DNA from: an uncultured Aquitalea sp.
GTDB taxonomy: Bacteria; Pseudomonadota; Gammaproteobacteria; Burkholderiales; Chromobacteriaceae
DNA length: 53,334 nucleotides
NCBI RefSeq assembly: GCF_945957525.1
Contig: NZ_CAMFLA010000026.1
Location: forward strand, 1-53,334
Direction: 5' to 3'
Shown here one piece after another: positions 15,877 to 24,003 of this stretch. Position 1 is the first letter of the stretch. Every line of letters starts with the position of its first letter. A program made the position numbers and the translations under genes. Under the pieces are notes generated by a model. That model did no database searches. It saw only the letters and a list, made by a program, of their open reading frames with translations, and had not been told where the DNA came from.

Positions 15877-16806
15877 TCACGGCGTTATGTCTGCGTCTTC
15901 GGCCAACCTCGGGCGCAGCAACGATTCCAGCCAGCGCATGAAAAGCTGAACCCGGCGCGGTTGGTGTCTGCGCTGGGCGTAGATCAGCGATACCGGCATC
16001 GGCGCCGCGCGCCAACGGGGCAAGATGGTCTCCAGCGCGCCGGCTTGCAGCGAGGCGGCCACGCCGGGGAAGGGCACTTGAATGATGCCGAGCCCGGCCA
16101 GGCAGGCGGCGTAGTAGGCGTCCGCGCTATTGACGGTGAGCGCGCCGCTCATCGGCAGAAAGCGTTTCTCGCTTGGGGTGTCGGGGTCGAGATATTCAAA
16201 GCCGGGGTCGCGGTTGCCGAAGCTGGAGACGTAATGCACTAGCCGGTGCGCGTGCAGGTCCTCTAGCGAACGGGGTTGGCCGAAGCGGGCGAGATAGGCG
16301 GGACTGGCGCAGTTGACCATCTGGTAATGCCCCAGCGGCCGGGCGATGTAGCCTGCGTCGCCCAGTTGGCCCACCCGCACCACGCAATCGAAGCCTTCGC
16401 GCACCAGATCGACGCGCCGGTCGGTGCTGGAGAGCTCAACTTCCAGCGCCGGATGCTCGGCAAGAAATTCCGCTAAACGGGGCAGCACCACATCGCGGGC
16501 GATGGCGCTGGGCATGTCCACCCGCAAACGGCCACGCAGGGCCGCGCCGTCGTCGCGAAACAGGTTTTGCGCATCTTCGAAATCCGCCAGCAAGTCCTTG
16601 CAGCGCTCGTAATAAGCCTGGCCGTCTTGCGTCAGTGCTACCCGGCGGGTGGTGCGATGCAAGAGCCGTGTTTCCAGCTCCGCTTCCAGTTGTTGCACGG
16701 CCACCGAAACGCTGGCTTTGGGCAGCGCCAGATTGGCGGCGGCCTGGGTGAAGCTGGCCTGCTCGGCGACTTCCACGAAGATTTGCATGGCTTCCAGCGT
16801 TCTCAT
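15877..16806 (-). CDS. LysR-family regulator of the adjacent SDR
   Basis: A 309-residue LysR-type regulator: N-terminal winged helix (MQIFVEVAEQASFTQAAANLALPKASVSVAVQQLEAEL) and a two-lobed effector domain from about residue 90. It is in the CrgA/AaeR-like group judged by LLHRTTRRVALTQDG and RVDLVREGFDCVVRVG. It is divergent from an SDR gene 132 bases away, with a perfect GTTCG-N7-CGAAC site between them. The last codons overlap a near-perfect copy of the repeated word (15897-15910, one mismatch). The effector is unknown. Confidence 0.9.
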   Translation of the reverse strand: MRTLEAMQIFVEVAEQASFTQAAANLALPKASVSVAVQQLEAELETRLLHRTTRRVALTQDGQAYYERCKDLLADFEDAQNLFRDDGAALRGRLRVDMPSAIARDVVLPRLAEFLAEHPALEVELSSTDRRVDLVREGFDCVVRVGQLGDAGYIARPLGHYQMVNCASPAYLARFGQPRSLEDLHAHRLVHYVSSFGNRDPGFEYLDPDTPSEKRFLPMSGALTVNSADAYYAACLAGLGIIQVPFPGVAASLQAGALETILPRWRAAPMPVSLIYAQRRHQPRRVQLFMRWLESLLRPRLAEDADITP

Positions 16807-16816
16807 GATGTGCTCT

Positions 16817-16833
16817 GTTCGTAATTTGCGAAC
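16817..16833. promoter_or_regulatory. Candidate LysR operator GTTCG-N7-CGAAC
   Basis: A perfect five-base inverted repeat with the T-N11-A geometry used by LysR regulators, 11 bases before the LysR start and 106 bases before the divergent SDR start. Its place suggests autorepression plus activation of the SDR. Confidence 0.55.
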
Positions 16834-16938
16834 AATTAAATCATGAATGCCTTGTTTATTGGTTCCTGTTGTATGAATAAGCTTCACACATCCGCTGTGA
16901 CTGTCGCAGCGACCCCATTTACGCTCAGGAGCTCTGTC

Positions 16939-17715
16939 ATGAATTCGCAAACCTCTCCCGCTTCCCGTATCGCACTGGTCACCGGCGGCAGCCGCGGGCT
17001 GGGCCGCAACGCCGCACTGCATCTGGCTCGCAAGGGGGTGGATGTGGTGCTGACCTATCGCAGTCAGCGCGAAGAGGCGGAGCGCGTTGCCGCCGAGATA
17101 CGCGCGCTGGGCCGTCGCGCCGTGGTTTTGCCGCTGGATGTGGCCGACGCCGCTTCGTTTGCCGGGTTTGCCGAAGCACTGGCCGCGGCGTTGCGCTCCG
17201 AGTGGCAGCGCGACAGCTTTGATTACCTGCTGAACAATGCTGGTATCGGCATTCATGCGGCTTTTGCCGATACCACCGAGGCGCAGTTCGACCAGTTGGT
17301 GAACATCCATCTGAAGGGGGTGTTCTTCCTCACGCAACGCCTGCTGCCCTTGTTGGCGGACGGTGGTGGCATCCTCAATCTGTCCAGCGGGCTGACGCGC
17401 TTTTCCCTGCCGGGTTATGCCGCCTATGCCGCCATGAAGGGCGCGGTGGAGGTGCTTAGCCGTTATCTGGCCCGCGAGCTGGGCGCGCGCGGCATTCGCG
17501 TCAATACCCTGGCGCCGGGCGCCATCGAGACTGATTTCGGCGGCGGCGCGGTGCGCGACAACGCCCAGTTGAATGCCTTTGTCGCCAGCCAGACGGCGCT
17601 GGGTCGAGCTGGTCTGCCGGACGATATCGGCGCTGTGGTCGCCAGTCTGTTGAGCGAAGACTGCGGCTGGGTCAATGGACAAAGAGTGGAAGCCTCGGGC
17701 GGCATGTTCCTCTAA
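16939..17715 (+). CDS. Short-chain dehydrogenase/reductase (FabG-like)
   Basis: A 258-residue classical SDR that oxidises or reduces an alcohol/ketone with NAD(P)H. The cofactor motif TGGSRGLG lies near residue 15, then NNAG, the catalytic Ser in NLSSGLT and the YAAMK active-site pair, and the C-terminal GAIETDF and VNGQRVEASGGM. An Arg following the first glycines (SRG) suggests NADPH preference. The start at 16939 follows AGGAG. Most likely controlled by the divergent LysR. Substrate cannot be told from sequence. Confidence 0.88.
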   Translation: MNSQTSPASRIALVTGGSRGLGRNAALHLARKGVDVVLTYRSQREEAERVAAEIRALGRRAVVLPLDVADAASFAGFAEALAAALRSEWQRDSFDYLLNNAGIGIHAAFADTTEAQFDQLVNIHLKGVFFLTQRLLPLLADGGGILNLSSGLTRFSLPGYAAYAAMKGAVEVLSRYLARELGARGIRVNTLAPGAIETDFGGGAVRDNAQLNAFVASQTALGRAGLPDDIGAVVASLLSEDCGWVNGQRVEASGGMFL

Positions 17716-17863
17716 GCGCGGGCAAGAAAACTCCTGATGCTGTGTCGCGGCTCAGCCGCGATACGGTTTCTGTCAGCCGCGCCACGCTCCGTAACAAGCC
17801 CCCTGATCCTGCCGTGGCGCGTTTTGGCTCAGGGGCGTCTCCTTGCTGAGTGCGACTTTGCGC

Positions 17864-17891
17864 GGCAGCTAGTTCTAATGGACTAGCTGCC
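17864..17891. repeat. Perfect 10-base-pair hairpin upstream of moaA
   Basis: GGCAGCTAGT and ACTAGCTGCC flank an eight-base loop (TCTAATGG). No T run follows, so it is not a standard terminator. It lies in the 258-base gap between the SDR gene and moaA, about 80 bases before the moaA start. It could be a leader structure or an operator. I could not match this leader to the Moco riboswitch consensus. Confidence 0.55.
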
Positions 17892-17929
17892 GGCGTGCTT
17901 CTGCCGGAGGGTAAGACAGGCCCGCTTTC

Positions 17930-17935
17930 CGTACA
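17930..17935 (+). promoter_or_regulatory. Possible -10 element of the moaA-can-narX unit
   Basis: TACAAT, 38 bases before the moaA ATG. No good -35 hexamer is seen at standard spacing, which would fit activator-dependent expression. Confidence 0.3.
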
Positions 17936-17973
17936 ATTTCGGCATGAAGACAGTCTCCGCGACGGAGGGAACC

Positions 17974-18948
17974 ATGCTGACAGACCGATTTGGCCGCACC
18001 ATCGATTACCTGCGGGTATCGGTCACGGATCGTTGCGACCTGCGCTGCACCTATTGCATTCCCAAAGGTTTCAAAGGCTTTGAAGAGCCCGCCAACTGGT
18101 TGACGCACGATGAGCTGGTGCGCGTGGTGGCGGCTTTTGCGCGTCTGGGCACCCGGCGCTTCCGTCTCACCGGCGGAGAACCGCTGCTGCGGCGCGGCCT
18201 GGTGGGCCTGGCCGGTCGCCTGTCGGCTTTGCCGGGGGTGGAGGATTTGTCGCTGACAACCAATGGTACCCAGCTGACCCGCATGGCGCATGATCTGCGC
18301 GCCGCCGGCGTCAGCCGTCTCAATCTGAGTCTGGATTCCCTGCAGCGCGACTGCCTGCATACCATTACTGGCAGCGACAGCTTACCCGCTATCATGGATG
18401 GGCTGATGGCTGCCAAACAGGCGGGTTTTACGCCGATCAAGATCAATATGGTGGTGATGAAGGGCGTCAACGAGGCCGAGATCAGCCCGATGGTGGCTTT
18501 CTGCATCAAGCACGGCTTTGTGTTGCGTCTGATCGAAGCCATGCCGATGGGCGATACCGGCCGCAACGCGCACTATATGGATCTGCAGCCTGTGCTGGAG
18601 CGCTTGCGCAGCGAATTTTCCCTACGGCCGCAAGCCGCCACGCTGGGCGGCGGGCCGGCCCGCTACTGGACCGACGCCAACGGCCGCTTTTCGCTGGGTC
18701 TGATCACGCCCATCTCGCAGCACTTCTGCGCCACCTGCAATCGCGTCCGCTTGTCGGTGGACGGCACGCTCTATCTCTGTCTTGGGCAAGAGCAGCAATT
18801 GCCCTTGCGCGAGCCCCTGCGCGCCGGCATCGACGACGCCGGGCTGGAGGCGCTGATCCGCGAGGCGGTGGAACTCAAGCCGGAGCGGCATGAATTCATC
18901 GAAAAACCAGGCAAGGTAGTGCGCTTCATGTCGATGACGGGAGGCTGA
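17974..18948 (+). CDS. moaA: GTP 3',8-cyclase MoaA
   Basis: A 324-residue radical-SAM enzyme that, with MoaC, turns GTP into the first molybdenum-cofactor precursor. The radical-SAM cluster cysteines are residues 21, 25 and 28 (CDLRCTYC). The second, GTP-binding [4Fe-4S] cluster is in the C-terminal CATCNRVRLSVDGTLYLC. The essential Gly-Gly tail is present (MTGG). The ATG at 17974 has a strong GGAGG site; an upstream in-frame ATG at 17944 is less likely. The gene is coupled to carbonic anhydrase (one-base gap) and narX, so molybdenum cofactor supply is tied to nitrate sensing. The other moa genes are not in the window. Confidence 0.96.
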   Translation: MLTDRFGRTIDYLRVSVTDRCDLRCTYCIPKGFKGFEEPANWLTHDELVRVVAAFARLGTRRFRLTGGEPLLRRGLVGLAGRLSALPGVEDLSLTTNGTQLTRMAHDLRAAGVSRLNLSLDSLQRDCLHTITGSDSLPAIMDGLMAAKQAGFTPIKINMVVMKGVNEAEISPMVAFCIKHGFVLRLIEAMPMGDTGRNAHYMDLQPVLERLRSEFSLRPQAATLGGGPARYWTDANGRFSLGLITPISQHFCATCNRVRLSVDGTLYLCLGQEQQLPLREPLRAGIDDAGLEALIREAVELKPERHEFIEKPGKVVRFMSMTGG

Positions 18949-18949
18949 C

Positions 18950-19594
18950 ATGCCATCCGTCGAACCGCTGCTGGAGGGTTTTCGCCGCTTTCAGGCGGAG
19001 TACTTCGGCGATAGCGCCGGTCTGTTCGATACCCTCAAGCAGGGGCAGAAACCCGGCACGCTGGTTATCGGCTGTTGCGATTCGCGCGTGCATCCGGCCA
19101 CGCTCACCGGTTCGCAGCCTGGCGAGCTGTTCATCGTGCGCAATGTCGCCAATCTGGTGCCTCCCCATGAAAGCAGCCCGACACACGCTAGCGTGGCGGC
19201 GGCGCTGGAGTTCGCCGTGCTAAGCCTGGGCGTGCAGCGTATCATTGTCTTTGGCCACGCCTGTTGCGGCGGCATTCGCGCTTTGATGGACGACAGCGCC
19301 CCCGCCGATTCCGCGCTGGCGCGCTGGCTGCGCATTGCCGCGCCCGCGCGCGAGCATGTGCGCCGCGATGTCGCCGCTTCGCCGCAAGAGCGGCAGCGTG
19401 CGTGTGAAAAAGCGGCCATTCTGGTATCCATCAACAATCTGCTGTCCTATCCCTGGCTGCGCGAGCGTGTGGATGATGGCCGTGTGTTGCTGGACGGATG
19501 GTATTTTGACATGGAGCAGGGCGCGCTGTGGGGTTTTGACCCGCACGCGCGCGGCTTCACGCCGCTGGTGTGTCCTCTGGAGAAAAGCCGCTGA
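18950..19594 (+). CDS. Beta-class carbonic anhydrase
   Basis: A 214-residue zinc enzyme interconverting CO2 and bicarbonate. The zinc ligands and catalytic dyad are clear: Cys43-Asp44-Ser45-Arg46 (CDSR) and His103...Cys106 in FGHACCGG. The region between carries the expected VRNVANLVPP. No signal peptide, so cytoplasmic. Its start is one base after the moaA stop and its stop overlaps the narX start (TGATG), making it an integral part of a moaA-can-narX operon. Confidence 0.94.
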   Translation: MPSVEPLLEGFRRFQAEYFGDSAGLFDTLKQGQKPGTLVIGCCDSRVHPATLTGSQPGELFIVRNVANLVPPHESSPTHASVAAALEFAVLSLGVQRIIVFGHACCGGIRALMDDSAPADSALARWLRIAAPAREHVRRDVAASPQERQRACEKAAILVSINNLLSYPWLRERVDDGRVLLDGWYFDMEQGALWGFDPHARGFTPLVCPLEKSR

Positions 19595-21537
19595 TGCGTT
19601 TGCCGAACAACAGTGTCCTGCACGGCCCGCTGGGCCTGCGCCTCAGCGCCAAGATCGTTGGCGTGCTGATGGCTTTCCTGTTACTGGCGCTGACCGCTAT
19701 CGGTTCCACCTTGTGGCTGTCCTGGCAGTTGGAGGGCGGTGCCGCCGCCATCAACGACGCCGGCAGCCTGCGCATGCGCATCACGCGCTTGTCGCTGGAT
19801 TTGCGCCGGCTCTCGCAAACCGGCGTCTCGCCCGACGAAATCCGCGGCGATGCGGAATCCTACGAGACCACCCTCAAACTGTTGCGCCGCGGTGACCCGG
19901 CCCGGCCCTTGCTGGTGCCACGCGAGCAGACCATTCTTGCCGACCTGGCCGAAGTGGAGCAGGACTGGGCGCGTCGTCTCAAGCCCAGCGTTGACCGGGT
20001 GCTGGCGCAGGGCGGCTCAGACGCCGGCCTGCGCACCGAAGTCGAGCGCTTCACCCGCAGCGCTACCAGCCATGTGATGGTCATCAACCGCTTTGTCCAG
20101 CACATGGAGGACTACAACGCGCGCAATACCGAATACCTGCGCATGTGCCAGTTGCTGCTGGCCGCCATGGCCGTGGTGGCGACGGTGGGGCTGGTGTATC
20201 TGATGCTGCTGCTGGTGTTGCGCCCTTTGGACAAGCTGCATCAGGGCATCGCCAGGTTGGCCGAAGGCGATTACAGCGCGCAGGTACCGGTAGAGACCGA
20301 CGACGAGTTCGGCCAAGTGTCCGAAGGCTTCAACCTGATGGCCAAGCGCCTGTCCGAGGTGCACGGCACGCTGGAAGAACGGGTGCGACAGAAAACCGCT
20401 TCCTTGCAGCAAAAGAACCAGGAGCTGGCGCTGCTGTACGAAATCGCCACCTTTCTCAACCAGGCGCAAACCATGGAAGCGCTGTGCAAGGGCTTTATCA
20501 ATCGGGTGATGCAGGCTTTCGATGGCGACGGCGGCGCGGTGCGGCTGGTGGATCAGGGGCAGTCGCTTATCTACGTGGTGGCCGGCGACGGCATGCCCGA
20601 CAGCCTGCTGCACAGCGAGGGCTGCATGAAGCTGGGCGATTGCCTGTGCGGCGAAACCGCCGTCAGCGCCACTACCCGCATCGAGGACACCACCCGCTAC
20701 CCGGCGCGCGAATGCGGCCGCGAGGGCTTCCGCATCATCAGCGCCTTTCCCATCAGCACGCAAAACCGCACGCTGGGCCTGTTCAACCTGCATTTCCGTC
20801 AGGCGCGGGTCATGACGCCGCAGCAGACGCGCATGCTGGAGATGCTGGGCCAACACCTGGCGGTAGCCATAGAAAACCAGCGTTTGGCCGCCAAGGAGCG
20901 CGAGCTGGCCATTCTGGAAGAACGCAATCTGGTGGCGCAGGGTCTGCACGACAGCATCGCCCAGGGCCTGTCCTTCCTCAATCTGCAAACCCAGATCATG
21001 CGTCAGGCGGTGGATTGCGGCGACAAGTCGCTGGTGGATGACACGCTGGGCCTGTTCGAGGCCGGGGTGAAAGAGAGTTACGACGATGTGCGCGAGCTGC
21101 TCAACAACTTCCGCTCCCGCTTGTCGGAAAGCCTGCCGCAAGCAGTGGCGACGGTGGTGGACAAATTCCGCCGCCAGAGCGGCATCAAGGTGGAGCTGCG
21201 CTCCGAGGGGCTCAGCCTGCCGATGATGCCTGAACAGCAGCTGCAGATACTGTTCATCTTGCAAGAAGCATTGTCCAATGTGCGCAAGCATGCGGGCGCG
21301 GATTACGTGATGGTGCGCCTGTCGGACGATGGCGAGGTGTTCTCCATGGTGATCATGGACGACGGCCAGGGTTTTGACGCGGATGAGGTGCGCCAGCGCG
21401 GCGACGGCCATTTCGGCCTGTCCATCATGCAGGAGCGCGCCAGCCGGGCCGGGCTGCAATTGAGCATTGAACCGACGCCGGGCGAGGGCACGATTGTCTC
21501 GCTGCTGTTGCCGCGTGCCAGCAGGCAAGCCGCCTGA
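19594..21537 (+). CDS. narX: Nitrate/nitrite sensor histidine kinase NarX
   Basis: A 647-residue membrane sensor that detects nitrate in the periplasm and phosphorylates NarL. Order of parts: first membrane helix (about residues 20-43), the nitrate-binding P-box INDAGSLRMRITRLS (53-67), a helical periplasmic domain, second helix (about 183-205), HAMP linker (PLDKLHQGIARLAEGDYSAQV), a GAF-like domain with Cys residues (GCMKLGDCLCGE, RECGREG), then the HisKA_3 helix with the phosphorylated His in QGLHDSIAQGLSF and a C-terminal ATPase (EALSNVRKHA, DDGQGFD, GHFGLSIMQERA). Its start overlaps the carbonic anhydrase stop. narL follows after 110 bases. Confidence 0.95.
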   Translation: MRLPNNSVLHGPLGLRLSAKIVGVLMAFLLLALTAIGSTLWLSWQLEGGAAAINDAGSLRMRITRLSLDLRRLSQTGVSPDEIRGDAESYETTLKLLRRGDPARPLLVPREQTILADLAEVEQDWARRLKPSVDRVLAQGGSDAGLRTEVERFTRSATSHVMVINRFVQHMEDYNARNTEYLRMCQLLLAAMAVVATVGLVYLMLLLVLRPLDKLHQGIARLAEGDYSAQVPVETDDEFGQVSEGFNLMAKRLSEVHGTLEERVRQKTASLQQKNQELALLYEIATFLNQAQTMEALCKGFINRVMQAFDGDGGAVRLVDQGQSLIYVVAGDGMPDSLLHSEGCMKLGDCLCGETAVSATTRIEDTTRYPARECGREGFRIISAFPISTQNRTLGLFNLHFRQARVMTPQQTRMLEMLGQHLAVAIENQRLAAKERELAILEERNLVAQGLHDSIAQGLSFLNLQTQIMRQAVDCGDKSLVDDTLGLFEAGVKESYDDVRELLNNFRSRLSESLPQAVATVVDKFRRQSGIKVELRSEGLSLPMMPEQQLQILFILQEALSNVRKHAGADYVMVRLSDDGEVFSMVIMDDGQGFDADEVRQRGDGHFGLSIMQERASRAGLQLSIEPTPGEGTIVSLLLPRASRQAA

Positions 21538-21647
21538 GGGGCCGTTGAGAGCCGCCCGCGGATCACGCCTTTGGCCGTTTTGCCCTTGCGCGTGAAAATT
21601 GGCGCCAACGCCAGCACAGCCATTTGATATCAAACCGAGGATTTTTC

Positions 21648-22310
21648 ATGACCGAGCAGCCCATCCGCATCCTTCTGGTGGACGACCATACCTTGTTCCG
21701 CAGCGGTATTCGCGCCTTGCTGGCGCGCCAGCCTGGTTTCGAGATCGTGGCTGAAGCGGCGGACGGCGCGGAGGGCGTCAAGCTGGCGCGCCAGCACCAA
21801 CCCGATGTGGTGTTGCTGGACTTGAACATGCCGGGTATTTCCGGCGTGGAGGCCATTACGCTGATGTTGCAGGATCAGCCGGGGCTTGCGGTGGTGATGC
21901 TGACGGTGTCGGAAGATGCTGAAGATCTGACTGCCGCGCTGAAGGCCGGTGCGCGCGGTTATCTGCTGAAAAACATCGACGCCGACTTCCTCAAACAGGC
22001 CGTAGTGCGCGCGGCGGCGGGCGAGTCGGTGATGAGCGATTCCATGACTGCCAAGCTGATGGCCCAGTTCCGCCACGGCGCTCCCGCCGCCGAGCCCGCC
22101 GATACCGGTGCGGAGCGGCTCACGCCGCGTGAACAGGAGATACTGGGTTATCTCGCGCAGGGCCAGAGCAACAAGGAAATCGCGCGGGCGTTGGATCTTG
22201 CCGAGAGCACGGTCAAGATTCATGTGCAGAACATCCTGAAAAAGCTGGGCTTGTCCAGCCGGGTGCAGGCCGCGGTGTATGCCGTGGAGCACGGGCTGTC
22301 GCGTCGCTGA
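21648..22310 (+). CDS. narL: Nitrate/nitrite response regulator NarL
   Basis: A 220-residue NarL/FixJ-family regulator. The receiver domain has the acidic pair Asp12-Asp13, phosphorylation site Asp58 (LLDLNMPG), conserved Thr in MLTVSE and Lys in YLLKN. The C-terminal LuxR-type helix-turn-helix reads LTPREQEILGYLAQGQSNKEIARALDLAESTVKIHVQNILKKL. It should activate narGHJI when phosphorylated by NarX. The start at 21648 has CGAGGA; it is separated from narX by 110 bases and may have its own promoter. A terminator follows. Confidence 0.95.
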   Translation: MTEQPIRILLVDDHTLFRSGIRALLARQPGFEIVAEAADGAEGVKLARQHQPDVVLLDLNMPGISGVEAITLMLQDQPGLAVVMLTVSEDAEDLTAALKAGARGYLLKNIDADFLKQAVVRAAAGESVMSDSMTAKLMAQFRHGAPAAEPADTGAERLTPREQEILGYLAQGQSNKEIARALDLAESTVKIHVQNILKKLGLSSRVQAAVYAVEHGLSRR

Positions 22311-22353
22311 GCAAGGGGCTCCGGCATCCGCCGCGCTGCGGCAATCAAATAAC

Positions 22354-22393
22354 AACGGCTGAGAAGGCAATGTGCGCTTTCTCAGCCGTTTTT
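22354..22393 (+). terminator. Terminator between narL and fliD
   Basis: A 12-base stem AACGGCTGAGAA / TTCTCAGCCGTT (22354-22365 and 22379-22390) followed by TTTCTT on the forward strand. The reverse strand reads GTTGTTATTT, so it may also end the convergent fliD transcript. Confidence 0.8.
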
Positions 22394-22442
22394 CTTGCCT
22401 GTCGGTTGTCGGGCGCGCTGCGGTGATGGCGCGCCGCACTCG

Positions 22443-23816
22443 TCATGCGGAGGCAATCAGGCTGGCGAGATTGTTGGTGGACTGTTGCATGGCCGACAGG
22501 GCGGAGTTGAGCGAGGTGTATTGCTGCAGCAGGGAGGTGCGCTCGGTGTTCAATCGGGTCTGCAGGGCCTGCTGGTGGTTGGTTTCATCCGTGATGTTCT
22601 GGTTGATGCTGGTTTGCTTGGTCGTAATGATGCCGTTCGCGCCAAGCAGATCATTCACAGCGGTGTTGAAACGGTCGGCAAAGCCCGTGCTGGCGCTGTT
22701 GCCGAACAAGTTCGCCACGGCGGTCGGATTATTGCTCAGCGCCTTGTTGAAGGCGGTCTGATCCAGTTTCAGTGTGCCGTCTTTCTGAATGCTGATGCCC
22801 ACTTGCGCAAGATAAGCATACGAATTCACCGGGTCCGCCCCCGCGACGGGCGTTTCCAGAACCGAAATCAGCTGGTTCTGGATCGACAGAATGGAAGAAT
22901 CGCCCTTTATCGAGCCGCTGTAAGCGCTGTTGGTGCTGCTGCGCACCTGGTTGTAGGCATCGACGAAGCTTTGCAACGAACTGGCTACGCTGGAGGAGTC
23001 CTGCGCCATGGTGATGCTGGCGCTGCCCACCTTCTGCAGTGTGACGGTGGCCCCGCTGATGACGCCGCTGACGCTGTTGCTGCTGGATGACACATTCACC
23101 CCGTTGACGGTCAGCTGGGCGTCGCCCGCCGCATAGGATTCGCTGGCGGCCGTGCTGCTCTGGCCTAGGCCGGCCAGGGTGTTGCCGCTGGTGGAGCCGG
23201 AGTCGGTTCCGCCGGCCGTGATGCTGAAAGCGTTGGCCGAACCGGAGTTGTTGGAGGCGATCACCAGCGAGTAATTGCCGTTGTATTGCACCACGGAGGC
23301 GTTGACGCCGGCGCCGGAGGAGTTGATGGCATCGGAAATGTTCTGCAGGCTTTCGGTGCCGTTGCTGCCGTTATTGAGCTGCACAGTGGTGCTGGTGCCG
23401 TTGACCGCGAAGGTGAGCGAAGAAGGCGCGCCGCTCAGTGCCGCCGTGGCGCTGGTAATGGCTTGCCCGCCGCTGGTTTGGTCGAACACCAATTGCCGCG
23501 ATTGTGCCAGCTTGCTGACATTGAGCTGGTAAGTGCCGGCGATGCCGCCGCTGCTGGTGCTGACGCCGGCAACGGTGGAGTCTGAGGAGCTGGCCTTGAA
23601 TTGTTGTAGGAATGAGCCCGACGACAGGGTGGTAACGGCGGATTGCAGGCTGGACAGCGCAGAGCTGATCTGGCCAACGCTGCTCAACTCGCTGTTGTAG
23701 TTGCTGATCTTGGTCTGGCTGTCGGTCAGGGGTTGGGAGTCCGCCTGCACCAGTTGGCTGACAATGGTTTGCACATCCAGCGGGCCTACCGATGTGGTGA
23801 TGGAGGAAGAGCTCAT
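22443..23816 (-). CDS. fliD: Flagellar filament cap protein FliD (HAP2)
   Basis: A 457-residue protein exported through the flagellum, where a pentamer caps the tip and assists flagellin polymerisation; FliD can also act as an adhesin. The N-terminal D0 region has SVGPLDVQTIVSQLVQADSQPL, the middle is Ser/Asn/Gly-rich as usual for the surface domains, and the C-terminus has FVDAYNQVRSS, LAQVGISIQKDGTLKLD, NPTAVANLFG and a final coiled-coil helix. It is placed away from any flagellin, fliS or fliT gene. A sigma-28-like promoter lies 64-91 bases upstream. A second protein with only the C-terminal signature is at 1395-2270. Confidence 0.93.
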   Translation of the reverse strand: MSSSSITTSVGPLDVQTIVSQLVQADSQPLTDSQTKISNYNSELSSVGQISSALSSLQSAVTTLSSGSFLQQFKASSSDSTVAGVSTSSGGIAGTYQLNVSKLAQSRQLVFDQTSGGQAITSATAALSGAPSSLTFAVNGTSTTVQLNNGSNGTESLQNISDAINSSGAGVNASVVQYNGNYSLVIASNNSGSANAFSITAGGTDSGSTSGNTLAGLGQSSTAASESYAAGDAQLTVNGVNVSSSSNSVSGVISGATVTLQKVGSASITMAQDSSSVASSLQSFVDAYNQVRSSTNSAYSGSIKGDSSILSIQNQLISVLETPVAGADPVNSYAYLAQVGISIQKDGTLKLDQTAFNKALSNNPTAVANLFGNSASTGFADRFNTAVNDLLGANGIITTKQTSINQNITDETNHQQALQTRLNTERTSLLQQYTSLNSALSAMQQSTNNLASLIASA

Positions 23817-23879
23817 GCGGATCTCCGTGCCTTGGCGCAGCGAGGCTGCAGTCCGGCGAAATAGTTTCTGTTTGAAATA

Positions 23880-23907
23880 TTATCGACGGAGCAGGGGTAC
23901 GGCTTGA
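23880..23907 (-). promoter_or_regulatory. Sigma-28 (FliA)-like promoter of fliD
   Basis: Read on the reverse strand, TCAAGCCG, a 12-base spacer, and GTCGATAA resemble the FliA consensus TAAAGTTT-N11-GCCGATAA. The spacer is one base longer than standard. Class 3 flagellar timing is expected for a cap gene, which supports the call. Confidence 0.5.
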
Positions 23908-24003
23908 GCGTCTTTACGCATCTTTACATAGTGAAAATGTTGCTGTTTGTTAAGCCTGCTCCGCTGGGTGGAGCGGCTTGCGCATCCAGGCGGGCTGCGG
24001 CTT

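Noticed and set aside
17716-17973. Moco riboswitch before moaA
   Set aside because: I could not align the leader with the conserved Moco RNA blocks; only a simple hairpin is evident.
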